From: Thermalbibacter longus
Lineage (GTDB): Bacteria > Chloroflexota > Chloroflexia > Thermomicrobiales > Thermomicrobiaceae
Length of the DNA: 51,587 nucleotides
Assembly (NCBI RefSeq): GCF_023806485.1
Contig: NZ_JAMSLR010000016.1
Location: 1 to 51,587, forward strand
Direction: 5' to 3'
Position numbers and translations under genes: made by a program. The notes below the pieces were generated by a model. That model worked only from the letters and a program-made list of their open reading frames with translations. It ran no database searches and was not told where the DNA came from. Shown piece by piece: positions 8,177 through 16,605 of this stretch; the first letter of the stretch is position 1, and the number at the start of each line of letters is the position of its first letter.

Positions 8177-9064
8177 ATGACTCTTATGAGTGGGCAGACA
8201 CGGGCGCAGATCGCCGTCCCGGCGGAGCGGTTCCTGGCCCTTATCGAGGTCGTCGCCGTCTGGGCCTCCAGCCTCGCGCTCCTCTGGGCATTCTCCCGTG
8301 GGCTGCCCGCGATCGATGATTGGCAGCGTGACGTCTTCGGCCAACCCTTCCTGACTACCCTTTTCGTCTTCATCGCGCTGCCGCTCCTGTTGCTCCTGGC
8401 CACCCGGCGGAGCCTTCCCGCCTACGGCCTCACCTTTGCTCCCATCGCCCGCCCACTGGAGGCCGGCTGCCTGGCGCTGGCAGTCCTGGGACCACTCAGT
8501 GGGCTCGCGTTCCCGCTGTTGATTGCGCTCGACCTCTCGCCGACCGGATGGCCAGGTGCGGTAGTCCTCGCACTGTGCTACGCCGCCTCCCTACCAGTCG
8601 TCGCCTACGCTGTCCGTAACACGCAACCGGTCGAGCAACGGGCGCCGCAGGCACGTGCAGTCACTGGCCTGGTGCTTTCGCTCGGGCTCGCGCTCGCGCT
8701 GGCAGCGCTCGCCCGACCACACACTTCCCTGGTCCCGGCGATCCTCTATCGGCTCTTCGTTGTTGCCCTCGCCGAAGAGGTGTTCTTCCGCGGTTACGTG
8801 CAGTCGCGGCTCAATGAGTCGTTCGGGCGTCCCTACCGCCTGCTCGGCGCACCCTGTGGTTGGGGGTTGGCCATCGCCGCGCTGTTCTTCGGCCTGGCTC
8901 ATGCGCTCAGCCCCGCCGGACCGTTCCAGTGGGGATGGGGTCTGTGGACAGCAATCCTCGGCGTGATCTTCGGGTACCTGCGCGAGAAGAGCGGCAGCGT
9001 CCTAGCGCCAACGGTCGTGCATGGAATCCTGATCGCGGTCGCGGTTATCGCCGGCGCCGGCTAG
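8177..9064 (+). CDS. CPBP-family intramembrane metalloprotease
   Basis: A 295-residue polytopic protein of the CAAX protease/bacteriocin-processing (Abi, PF02517) family. Its glutamate motif EEVFFRGYVQSRL (about residues 200-212) is followed by FFGLAHAL and VVHGILIAV. These carry the Glu-Glu-Arg and two His residues of the predicted intramembrane active site. At least seven hydrophobic segments are visible. Start ATG 8177 follows GGGGAAGCG. The substrate is unknown; such proteins process membrane peptides or proteins. No bacteriocin genes lie beside it. Confidence 0.88.
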   Translation: MTLMSGQTRAQIAVPAERFLALIEVVAVWASSLALLWAFSRGLPAIDDWQRDVFGQPFLTTLFVFIALPLLLLLATRRSLPAYGLTFAPIARPLEAGCLALAVLGPLSGLAFPLLIALDLSPTGWPGAVVLALCYAASLPVVAYAVRNTQPVEQRAPQARAVTGLVLSLGLALALAALARPHTSLVPAILYRLFVVALAEEVFFRGYVQSRLNESFGRPYRLLGAPCGWGLAIAALFFGLAHALSPAGPFQWGWGLWTAILGVIFGYLREKSGSVLAPTVVHGILIAVAVIAGAG

Positions 9065-9223
9065 GGGCGAGCTCCGGGTCGACTCGGAACTCTCACTCAG
9101 GCTTCATCTCCGCCTGGTGATCGACGACCACGAGGAACCAGCATGCCCACCAGGTGAGCGGGCCGATGACGCTGGTCACCCGCCGCTCTGGGGAGCGTTC
9201 TGGACAAGAGAGCGTTATGACCG

Positions 9224-10477
9224 TCAACGCGTGGCTGCAGCCAGCGCGAGCGTGACGTCCCAGGTCGCTGGGTCGCCCTGGTAGTCCGTTCGCTGAGCCA
9301 GGGACGAGGCCACGAGCGCCTGCGAGTCGAAGGCTTGTTCAGCCTCTTCCGCCTGGGCCAGCGTTGCGTGGGTGGCTGGGTGGCGCGGGATGAAGACGGT
9401 GCAGCAGTCATCGTCCGGCACCCGGGAGATCGGCTCGGTGCCGATCTGGATCGCCTCGCCCAGGATCTCGTCCTTGTTGAACCCCACCAGCGGGCGCAGC
9501 AGCGGCAGGTCGGTCACCGCGCCGATCACCCGCATATTCTCGAGCGTCTGCGAGCTGACCTGCCCCAGACTCTCGCCGGTGACCACCGCCCCGGCGCCCT
9601 GCTCGTACGCGATCGCGGTGGCGATTCGCATCATCAGTCGCCGGTACAGCACGACACGGAGGGCCGGCTGGCTGGCCAGCGCGATCTCGCGCTGCGCGTC
9701 GCCGATCGGCACGACGATGAGCCGTACGCCTGGCTGGTAGCGCCCGAGATGCCGCGCGATCTCGACGGCTTTCTCGATCGAGATCGGGCGGACGTACGGG
9801 TAGGCATGGAAGTGCACCAGCGTTACGAAGCAGCCACGCTTCATCATCCGGTAAGCGGCGACCGGCGAGTCGAATCCCCCGGACAGCAGGACGACGACGC
9901 GGCCGCTGACACCAACCGGCAATCCACCGGGACCCTTGACCGCCTCGCCGCTGACCAGCGCGCGGTCGTAGAGAATCTCTACCTGGTAGGTGACGTCGGG
10001 CTCGGTCAGGTTCACCGGCGCGCCGGTACGATCCTTGATGAATTGGCCCAGTTCACGTTCGAGTTCCGGCGAGGTCAAGGGATAGCTCTTGTTCGTGCGT
10101 TTGGCGCGCACGCGGTAGCTTCCTGATGGAGGACCGAGAAGCTCCATCAGCTTCGCGAGCCCGGCCTGTATTTCTTCCTGCCGCAGGCCCGTCTCGAGCG
10201 CAAGGGAGAAGTTCGCGACCCCGAAGACCCAGGACAGCCGTTCGCGAACCGTTGGCCAGGTCTCGAGCCCCGGGATCGGGATCACCAACCGCGTGTTACG
10301 CACCCTGACGCGCTCGTGCGGCACGTCCCGCAGCGCGTGCTCGACGTTCTGCACCAGCGTGTGCATGAACCAGGGCCGGTTCGCTCCTTTGAGCGCGACC
10401 TCGTGCACCCGGGCAACCACGATCGGCTTGTACCCGCTGTCCACTCGCCCGTTCACGACCACGACATTCGATTCCAA
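9224..10477 (-). CDS. thiI: tRNA 4-thiouridine synthase ThiI (short form, no rhodanese)
   Basis: A 417-residue enzyme. The N-terminal NFLD/THUMP region (about residues 15-170; EVALKGANRPWF, YRVRAKRTNKSYP) binds tRNA. The PP-loop SGGFDSPVAAYRMMKRG (residues 199-215) adenylates U8 before sulfur transfer. VVTGESLGQVSSQTLENM and the C-terminal CCTVFIPRHP are conserved. The C-terminal rhodanese domain that carries the persulfide Cys in E. coli ThiI is absent, so a separate sulfur donor is needed. The predicted start is TTG 10477 without a clear ribosome binding site; a GTG further in is possible. It lies 92 bp downstream of the SelW-like gene on the same strand, probably in one transcript. Confidence 0.93.
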   Translation of the reverse strand: MESNVVVVNGRVDSGYKPIVVARVHEVALKGANRPWFMHTLVQNVEHALRDVPHERVRVRNTRLVIPIPGLETWPTVRERLSWVFGVANFSLALETGLRQEEIQAGLAKLMELLGPPSGSYRVRAKRTNKSYPLTSPELERELGQFIKDRTGAPVNLTEPDVTYQVEILYDRALVSGEAVKGPGGLPVGVSGRVVVLLSGGFDSPVAAYRMMKRGCFVTLVHFHAYPYVRPISIEKAVEIARHLGRYQPGVRLIVVPIGDAQREIALASQPALRVVLYRRLMMRIATAIAYEQGAGAVVTGESLGQVSSQTLENMRVIGAVTDLPLLRPLVGFNKDEILGEAIQIGTEPISRVPDDDCCTVFIPRHPATHATLAQAEEAEQAFDSQALVASSLAQRTDYQGDPATWDVTLALAAATR

Positions 10478-10569
10478 CGCCGAGCAAGGAGTCGACAGAC
10501 TCCTGCCCGGACCATTCTTGGATCCGCGGCACGTCGTGCACGCCGCTAGCGAGCGTCACCGGCCATGGA

Positions 10570-10815
10570 CTACGCCCTCAGGCGCTCGCCGACCAACCGG
10601 ACGAGCTCATCCTCCTCGGGGAAACGGCCAGTCATGTGCTTCGAATAGACCAGCTCTCCATCGACCGTGACTTCGAAGCGCCCGCCGTCTGATGGCTTGA
10701 GCGCGATCTCCTCGATGTACTCCTCGAACCGGCCCACCAACAGCTCCACCGCACGGGTGGCACGCTTCTGGTAGCCTCAACTCGTGCAGTACTCGATCCG
10801 GATCGCGTGCAGCAC
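10570..10815 (-). CDS. selW: SelW/Rdx-family selenoprotein, UGA (predicted Sec) at residue 13
   Basis: Read through the in-frame UGA at 10779-10777, this gives an 81-residue protein: GTG start, IRIEYCTSU, GYQKRATRAVELL, then FEVTVDGELVYSKHMTGRFPEEDELVRLVGERLRA. The CxxU motif with U at residue 13, the following GY, and the FEV-V-G-L--SK core match SelW/SelT/SelH/Rdx thioredoxin-like proteins; animal SelW also has U13 in CxxU-GY. The start GTG 10815 follows GGAAAGGGGG. The frame ends at TAG 10572-10570. A SECIS-like hairpin lies at +17 to +31 from the UGA. SelW-type proteins are thought to act in thiol redox control. The gene is missed by ordinary calling because the frame before the UGA looks like noise. 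Together with thiI it may form an operon. Confidence 0.88.
10742..10766 (-). promoter_or_regulatory. Candidate bacterial SECIS element in selW
   Basis: On the minus strand CCACC (10760-10756) pairs with GGTGG (10750-10746) around loop CGTGC (10755-10751). AGC (10766-10764) with GCT (10744-10742) extends it across an asymmetric internal loop. Stem and loop occupy +17 to +31 after the UGA, exactly as in the antiporter gene. The nonamer CCCGTGCGG is identical in both. Confidence 0.68.
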
Positions 10816-10857
10816 GACGCCCCCTTTCCACTCCGCACCGCGTCGCACAACTGCGTG

Positions 10858-10879
10858 AGTATACCAAATAGAGTATGCT
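10858..10879. promoter_or_regulatory. Divergent promoter region between selW and aspartokinase (weak)
   Basis: An AT-rich island in otherwise GC-rich DNA carries TATACT on the minus strand (10863-10858, towards selW) and TATGCT on the plus strand (10874-10879, towards the aspartokinase). Neither has a convincing -35 hexamer. The two -10-like boxes are the only AT-rich sequence in this spacer. Confidence 0.35.
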
Positions 10880-10924
10880 TGGCCGCTTGGAACCGTGCGG
10901 TCGGGAGCGAGGGGTACGCCAGCG

Positions 10925-12340
10925 ATGCGGGTGATGAAGTTCGGCGGAACATCGGTCGGTAACGCAGAGGCTATCGACCAGACGGCCCGGATTCTCACCG
11001 AAGCCTACCGGTCGGGCGAGCCGGTCGTGGCTGTCGTCTCGGCGATGAGTGGTGTGACGAACCAGCTTCTGGCCTCCGCCGCAGCCGCCGCATCCGGACA
11101 GGGCGACGCGAGCAGCGAGCTCCGACAGTTTCTGCTCGATCGTCACCTGGCTGTCGTCGCCGAGCTGGTGCACGATCTTGGGCGACGCGCGCAGGTCACG
11201 GTGACGCTGGAGGAGATCGCGAGCCGCTGCGCGCGGCTGGTAGAGTCAGTGCATATCCTCGGTGACCTCTCGCCCAGAGCACAGGACTGGATTGTCTCCT
11301 TCGGCGAGCGGATGAGCAGCGTCCTTGTCGCCAGCGTGCTCCAGGATCGCGGCATTCCGGCCGTTGCCGTCGAGAGCGACCAGGTGATCATCACTGACGA
11401 TGCCTTCGGCAATGCCTCCCCGCTCCTCGAGCAGACGCGCGCGCGAGCTCAGGAGCGCCTGGGGCCGCTCCTCGCCGAGCGGAAACTGCCCATCGTGACT
11501 GGTTACTTCGGGGCGACGACCAGCGGGTCGGTCACCACGCTCGGCCGGGGCGGATCCGACTTCTCGGCGTCGATCCTGGGCTACGCGCTGGACGCCGATG
11601 AGGTCTGGATCTGGACTGACGTCGACGGCGTGATGACCGCCGACCCGCGTCTGGTGCCGGAGGCGCGCACCCTCCCGTCGATCTCGTTCGCCGAGGCAAC
11701 GGAGCTGGCATACTTCGGCGCCAAGGTGATCCATCCCCGCACGATGCAACCGGCCGCCGAGCGCGGCATTCCGATCTGGATCAAGAACACGTTCCGCCCA
11801 GAACACCCTGGCACGCGTATCGGCCCGGACACGACGCAGGACGGTTCGGTGGTCAAGGCCATCACCGCGATCCCCGGCGTCAGCGTGATTACGGTCGAGG
11901 GAAGCGGGTTCCTCAGCGTCGCCGACGTAACCGCGCGCGTGTTCGACACAGTCGGCGAGACCGGCGTCAACGTCTATATGATTTTCCAGGCATCCTCGCA
12001 GCACTCGCTGGGCTTCGTGGTTCGCCAGGCCGATACGGCGAAGGTGCTGGCGGCACTGGAGCAAGAGTTCGAGTTGGACTTGCTCAAGGGCCGGGTCATG
12101 CGCATCTGGGAGGATCCGAACCTGGCGGTCGTGGCGGTGGTCGGCGCTGGCATGCGGGGCACACCCGGTGTGGCCGGTCGCGTCTTCCAGACGCTGGGCC
12201 AGAACCGGATCAACATTGTGGCGATCGCCCAGGGATCGTCGGAGTTGAACATCTCCTTCGTGATCGCCGAGCACGAGGTGACCCGCGCTGTGCCAGCCAT
12301 TCACGCGGCATTCGGCCTCGGCAACGCGAGGGAGGCATAG
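10925..12340 (+). CDS. lysC: Aspartate kinase
   Basis: A 471-residue monofunctional aspartokinase, the first step of the Lys/Met/Thr pathway. The N-terminal MRVMKFGGTSVGN is the KFGGTS nucleotide/aspartate site. VTGYFGATTSGSVTTLGRGGSDFSAS holds the catalytic GRGGSD loop. Two ACT domains (about residues 315-390 and 395-465: VSVITVEGSGFLSVADVTARVF and GTPGVAGRVFQTLGQNRINI) give amino-acid feedback regulation. The organisation and the length near 470 resemble the ThrA/MetL-kinase-like class rather than the ~400-residue alpha/beta LysC class. ATG 10925 is chosen to begin just before KFGGTS, with GCGAGGGG upstream. No homoserine dehydrogenase domain is fused. Confidence 0.95.
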   Translation: MRVMKFGGTSVGNAEAIDQTARILTEAYRSGEPVVAVVSAMSGVTNQLLASAAAAASGQGDASSELRQFLLDRHLAVVAELVHDLGRRAQVTVTLEEIASRCARLVESVHILGDLSPRAQDWIVSFGERMSSVLVASVLQDRGIPAVAVESDQVIITDDAFGNASPLLEQTRARAQERLGPLLAERKLPIVTGYFGATTSGSVTTLGRGGSDFSASILGYALDADEVWIWTDVDGVMTADPRLVPEARTLPSISFAEATELAYFGAKVIHPRTMQPAAERGIPIWIKNTFRPEHPGTRIGPDTTQDGSVVKAITAIPGVSVITVEGSGFLSVADVTARVFDTVGETGVNVYMIFQASSQHSLGFVVRQADTAKVLAALEQEFELDLLKGRVMRIWEDPNLAVVAVVGAGMRGTPGVAGRVFQTLGQNRINIVAIAQGSSELNISFVIAEHEVTRAVPAIHAAFGLGNAREA

Positions 12341-12453
12341 GCTCGCGGACTCACCGCAGACGCCTCCAGCGCGGACGAACTTCTCGTCACCCTGAGCGCC
12401 TTCCGGGCACGCACGTGGATCATCCCGCCGTCTCGCCGGACGCGGGGTGGCAG

Positions 12454-12684
12454 CTAGGACTCGGTCGGCGGCAACTCCGCAGTCTCGGCTATGCCCGCCT
12501 CTGCTCCTGACGATGGATCCGCTCTCGGCGCTGCCGGCGGTGGCAGAGTCTCGTTCGGATGTGACGACGCGGCCCGACGCTGCCGGCGCAGGGCCGCGAG
12601 GCTGGTGAGGATGACCAATATCGGCATGACCAGGAAACCACCGATGAAGAGGACATCACCCCAGTCTAGCGAGCGCACGACCAT
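12454..12684 (-). CDS. Small single-span membrane protein
   Basis: A 76-residue product with one strong membrane helix (DVLFIGGFLVMPILVILTSLAAL, about residues 9-31). A basic RRQRR stop-transfer and a Pro/Ser/Ala-rich acidic cytoplasmic tail follow. It resembles no family I know. A weak GAGG lies close before ATG 12684. It is convergent with the aspartokinase gene and divergent from another small membrane gene. Confidence 0.55.
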   Translation of the reverse strand: MVVRSLDWGDVLFIGGFLVMPILVILTSLAALRRQRRAASSHPNETLPPPAAPRADPSSGAEAGIAETAELPPTES

Positions 12685-12774
12685 ATCCTCATCTCGCCGC
12701 GTCCTCGCCTCCCTCGAACATAAAACGCTCCGGCAGACGATCCGGCTCCAGGGCTAGGGCAGGGAGGGCACTCG

Positions 12775-12951
12775 ATGCTGACCTGGATCGCGCTGACGTT
12801 CCTCGCGGCCGCCGCGCTGCGCCTGGGGATCGCTTGGCTGCTGCGCCGGCTCGGCGTCGAGCCGGCCGCGCCCGAGCAGCGGGCCGGCGGCTTTCGTGAC
12901 GTGGTAGCACGCCTCCGAGACTGGACGGCGAGTCGTCCCGGCCGCGGCTGA
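12775..12951 (+). CDS. Small membrane protein (58 residues)
   Basis: A frame from ATG 12775, preceded by AGGGAGGG at good spacing, gives MLTWIALTFLAAAALRLGIAWLLRRLGVE and then an Arg/Ala-rich tail to TGA 12951. One N-terminal helix with a positive flank suggests a bitopic inner-membrane micropeptide. There is no homology that I recognise. The ribosome binding site and codon texture are the main support. Confidence 0.5.
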   Translation: MLTWIALTFLAAAALRLGIAWLLRRLGVEPAAPEQRAGGFRDVVARLRDWTASRPGRG

Positions 12952-12999
12952 ACGTTCCCTGCGAGGAGCCATCGCCCAATAAGGCGGCGATTCATCTCC

Positions 13000-15501
13000 T
13001 CAACCCTGCGCCGGTGATCCCTCCTCGCTCTGGCCGGTAGGATCACCTGAGGATCGAGCTCGATCGTCTCGCTCATTCCGGCGGCTGCCGAAGTCGCGGA
13101 GGCGCTCAGCGTACGCGCGGAGCCGGTCCGACACCAGGCGATGGACGGTTCCTTCGGGATATTGGCCATCCGGCCCGCGCTCGCCAGCCGGGATGCCGGT
13201 CAGGATCTCGATCCCCTCGTCGACCGTCCGCACGGCCCAGACATGGAACCGCCCCTGCCTCACCGCCTCCACCACCTCGTCCTTGAGCATCAGGTGCTGC
13301 GCATTGGCCGCCGGGATGATGACCCCCTGCCCTCCGGTCAAGCCCTTGGACTTACAGACGGCATAGAAGCCTTCGATCTTCTCGCTGACCCCGCCGACCG
13401 CCTGGATCTCCCCATGCTGGTTGACCGATCCGGTGACGGCGATCCCCTGCTCGAGCTCCAGCCCCGAGAGCGCCGAGAGCAGCGCGTAGAGCTCAGCCGA
13501 AGAGGCGGAGTCACCTTCGATCTCCTCGTACGCCTGCTCGAACGTGATCGAGGCGCTGATGGAGAGCGGGAACTCCTGAGCGTACGCTCCGGCTAGATAG
13601 TTGGAGAGAATCAGGAAACCCTTCGAGTGAATCGGGCCGGAGAGCGCGATCTCCCGCTCGATGCTGACGACCGCGCCTCGGCCCAGCGAGACGCGCGCCG
13701 TCACCCGCGTCGGCCGGCCGAAGGCGTAGTCTCCGAGCTGGATGTACGACAGGCTGTTGATCTGCCCGACGCGCGTCCCCTCGGTGTCGATCTGAAGTGT
13801 CCCCTCGGCGATGAGCTCGCGGATACGCTCCTCCACCAGATTGGAGCGGTATTCCTTCTGCTCGATCGCCCGGTCGACGTCTTCGGCCGTTACCAGCTCG
13901 CGATCAGCCTTGCCGGCCCAGTAGCTGGCTTCGGCGACCAGGTTGCTGATCTCGAGGAGCTGGAGCGAGAGCTTGCGCTGGTGTTCGACGATCCGGGCGC
14001 CGTACTCGATGACGCGTGCCACGGCCCCGCGATCGAAGTGTCGCAGCCCACCGTCGCGGACACACCGGCTGATGAACGCGGCGTACTCTAGCGCATGCTC
14101 GTCGTTCCAGTCCATATCCGGGGCAAAGTCGGCCCGCACGCGGAACAGCTCTTTGAAGTCCTCGTCCAGGGCAGACATCAGGTGATAGAGCAGCGGCGTG
14201 CCGATCAGCACCACCTTCACGTCGAGCGGGATCGGCTGCGGGCGCAGCGACGCTGTTGGAACCGGGTTCAACAACTGAGCCCCCAGGTTTTCGATCACGA
14301 TCTGCCGGCTGAGCAGCGCTCGCTTGAGCCCTTCCCAGGCGAAGGGGTTGCGCAGTGTATCGGCCAGGTGCAGCACGAGGAATCCACCGTTTGCCCGATG
14401 GAGGGCACCGGGCCGAATCTGGCTGAAGTCGGTGACCATAGCGCCGAAAGCAGCGCGGTAGTCGATGCGCCCCAGCACGTTATAGTAGCTGGGGTTGCGC
14501 TCGAAGATCACCGGCGCTCCCTCGAGCCTGCTGTTGTCGACGAGCACGTTCACGCGGTAACGTGCCAGGTGCTCCTCCTGCTGGACCACCTGAAGCTGCG
14601 CGATCGGCGGCGGGACGTTGGCCGCTTGCGGCGGGAAGAAGTCGTGCAGGTGATCCGGCAGATCCTCGCGCACCTCCTCCAGGTACGCGAGGACGGCTGG
14701 CTGATCGGCATAGCGCTCGCGCAGATCGTCGAAGAGCGACCCGACGGCGAAGAGCGCCACTTCGCGGTCGAGCTGGCGCAGCCGCTCCGCTGCCTGCTTC
14801 TCGAGCCGGCGCACTTCGCGCAACGTATCGGCGATGCGCGCCTGGATCTCCTGGTTCCTGCGCTCCAAGTCCTCGCGCACCGGCGCCGGGAGAACCTCGA
14901 ACGCCTCCGGCGTGATGGGGCGCCCCTGCACCACCGGCACGCTGACGACACCGGCTGGGGTCGCCTCGAGCGCGAATCCTCGCTGTTGAGCGAACTCCTG
15001 CGCTGCCGTCCAAAGCTCGCCCCGTTGGCGCTCGAGCCTGTCCACGATCTCTCGACGGCGACGGTCGTATTCGTCGCTCTCGAAGGCTCGAGGGATCGCC
15101 TGCTGGGCCGCCCGCACGAACTCGTCCATGTCCCGCGCGAACTGGATGCCGCGCCCGGCTGGGAGGGCGATCGCAACCGGCTGCTCCGGGTCTTTGAAGT
15201 TGTGGACGTAGACCCAATCCGGCGGAATCGGTCGCCGCCGGGCGTAGCGTTCAAGGTAACGGCGGACGGTGCTCTCGCGTCCTGAACCGGGTCGACCGGC
15301 GACGTACAGGTTATAGCCTTCGGTCGGGATCTCCAGCCCGAACTCCAGCGCGCTCAGCGCGCGCGGCTGGCCAATCGTGGCTTCCAGGGGCTCGATGTCG
15401 GCGGTCGTCTCGAACGGCAGGCGCGCCGGATCGAGGCGGCGCCGCAACTGGTCCGGTGCGAGTGCCAGGTGCGCAGCCGCTGCCCGGGTCAACTCGGACA
15501 T
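13000..15501 (-). CDS. Lon-related AAA_32 protease (LonB/LonC-like)
   Basis: An 833-residue protein of the Lon-related family seen in E. coli YcbZ and in LonC. The N-terminal half (residues 1-600) is an AAA_32-type module. It has YVAGRPGSGRESTV at 66-79, a Walker-A-like loop with Arg75 where Lys is expected, and a long charged coiled-coil region around 170-260. The C-terminal Lon protease domain has catalytic Ser665 in EGDSASSAE and Lys708 in GGVSEKIEGF, with the family spacing of 43. The Walker Lys to Arg change suggests weak or no ATP hydrolysis, like the ATP-independent LonC branch; that is inference. Start ATG 15501. The Yip1-like gene lies 19 bp upstream on the same strand and is probably co-transcribed. 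Confidence 0.9.
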   Translation of the reverse strand: MSELTRAAAAHLALAPDQLRRRLDPARLPFETTADIEPLEATIGQPRALSALEFGLEIPTEGYNLYVAGRPGSGRESTVRRYLERYARRRPIPPDWVYVHNFKDPEQPVAIALPAGRGIQFARDMDEFVRAAQQAIPRAFESDEYDRRRREIVDRLERQRGELWTAAQEFAQQRGFALEATPAGVVSVPVVQGRPITPEAFEVLPAPVREDLERRNQEIQARIADTLREVRRLEKQAAERLRQLDREVALFAVGSLFDDLRERYADQPAVLAYLEEVREDLPDHLHDFFPPQAANVPPPIAQLQVVQQEEHLARYRVNVLVDNSRLEGAPVIFERNPSYYNVLGRIDYRAAFGAMVTDFSQIRPGALHRANGGFLVLHLADTLRNPFAWEGLKRALLSRQIVIENLGAQLLNPVPTASLRPQPIPLDVKVVLIGTPLLYHLMSALDEDFKELFRVRADFAPDMDWNDEHALEYAAFISRCVRDGGLRHFDRGAVARVIEYGARIVEHQRKLSLQLLEISNLVAEASYWAGKADRELVTAEDVDRAIEQKEYRSNLVEERIRELIAEGTLQIDTEGTRVGQINSLSYIQLGDYAFGRPTRVTARVSLGRGAVVSIEREIALSGPIHSKGFLILSNYLAGAYAQEFPLSISASITFEQAYEEIEGDSASSAELYALLSALSGLELEQGIAVTGSVNQHGEIQAVGGVSEKIEGFYAVCKSKGLTGGQGVIIPAANAQHLMLKDEVVEAVRQGRFHVWAVRTVDEGIEILTGIPAGERGPDGQYPEGTVHRLVSDRLRAYAERLRDFGSRRNERDDRARSSGDPTGQSEEGSPAQG

Positions 15502-15519
15502 CGCCCCCCCCTTCCCGGT

Positions 15520-16026
15520 CTAGCCCAGAGCTGGGGCCAGCATGAGGTTGAGCAAGACGAAACCGAGCCAAGAGATTGCAGCAACCACGAGTGTTCGCGT
15601 CGTTGTCAGGTCGAGCGCCTCGCGCAGGGCGACGATGGTGGCCAGGAGCACCCAGACGAAGACGAGTGGCCCGAGCACGACGAGGAACGGCGGGAAGATC
15701 CCACCCAGGGCCAGCAAGAGCACCGGAGTCTGGGCGAAGCCCAGCGTGCGCACGAGCTGGCCGATCGTAGCCGAGGTTTCAGGACCAGGTAGTGCTTTGG
15801 TTCCGATCAGGTAGGCGATGATAAGGAACAGGGTCCAGGAAATGAACGCCGTGGCAGCTCGCGTGTAGACGCCGGCCAACCCGACGGCCGGCAGCAGCGC
15901 CACCCCGCTGGCCAGCGACGCCAGGACCACGACGAGCAACGCGGGTACCGTCGCGCTGTACTCGCGTTCCAGCTCATCGTAGATCGTGGGGTCGAGCCTG
16001 GCCGCCCCGATCATCCAGCGCAGCAC
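15520..16026 (-). CDS. Yip1-like membrane protein
   Basis: A 168-residue polytopic protein with five probable membrane segments (VPALLVVVLASLASGVALL, FISWTLFLIIAYLIGTKAL, VLLLALGGIFPPFLVVLGPL, FVWVLLATIVAL, TLVVAAISWLGFVLLNLML). The N-terminal ARLDPTIYDELEREYSATVPAL and the spacing of helices fit the YIP1 (PF04893) family, whose bacterial role is unknown. GTG 16026 is chosen because AAGGAGCAGGT precedes it; a longer upstream frame lacks a site. It lies just upstream of the Lon-like protease. Confidence 0.7.
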   Translation of the reverse strand: MLRWMIGAARLDPTIYDELEREYSATVPALLVVVLASLASGVALLPAVGLAGVYTRAATAFISWTLFLIIAYLIGTKALPGPETSATIGQLVRTLGFAQTPVLLLALGGIFPPFLVVLGPLVFVWVLLATIVALREALDLTTTRTLVVAAISWLGFVLLNLMLAPALG

Positions 16027-16070
16027 ACCTGCTCCTTTCCGCCTTGGCCTCTCCCCGGCCACCTCGGCCG

Positions 16071-16442
16071 CTAGCGCGGCCACCCGTACTCCTTGACGAC
16101 CCACACGTACGGTTCCGGCACCTCGAGGAACTCGACCCGCAGCCCGAGCACCCGCGCTTCCCACAAGAACCGGGCGACCCGATCGGGATCTACGTAGAGC
16201 CGGTCGGGCGAAGCGGCGACGACAACATCGAACTCTTTGTGCCACATCGCGGTCCGCAGCCGCTTCAGCTCGGGCCGGCTTTCCGGTAGGTCCGGCAGCA
16301 CCTCGCGAAAGACCGCGGTCACCTGGTAGCCGGTGTCAGCGGCATAGTCACGACAGCGCTGCTCCTGCTGTGCCAGCTCGGTTTGAGGATCGCTCTTCTT
16401 CTGGACCCGGGCGCCGAGGAAGAGCGCTGCGCGTTCGTGCAT
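16071..16442 (-). CDS. Serine-recombinase N-terminal-like protein without catalytic Ser
   Basis: A 123-residue protein following the plan of a resolvase/invertase catalytic domain: ALFLGARVQKKSDPQTELAQQEQRCRDYAADTGY, VFREVLPDLPESRPELKRLRTA, FDVVVAASPDRLYVDPDRVARFL and GLRVEFLEVPEP. In active recombinases the first strand ends Y-x-R-V-S; here the serine position is occupied by Gln/Lys (ARVQKK). The DNA-binding C-terminus is missing, yet the frame is intact and well composed. It may be an inactive, repurposed domain rather than a decaying gene. ATG 16442 follows AAGGGACTTTCACC. Confidence 0.65.
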   Translation of the reverse strand: MHERAALFLGARVQKKSDPQTELAQQEQRCRDYAADTGYQVTAVFREVLPDLPESRPELKRLRTAMWHKEFDVVVAASPDRLYVDPDRVARFLWEARVLGLRVEFLEVPEPYVWVVKEYGWPR

Positions 16443-16605
16443 GGTGAAAGTCCCTTCGCTCTCCGACCCCGCCACTGCCATTCTGCCACGATTTCCAGAA
16501 GCGCGATAACGGCTAGCCACGCAGGCCCTATATGGTAGGATTTAGCCAGATCTGTATGTACACTACGATAATTGGGTCGTGCCCCTCACGTTAGGAAGCA
16601 TGGTC

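Noticed and set aside
14095-15285. 396-codon open frame on the plus strand
   Set aside because: Antisense shadow of the Lon-like protease gene.
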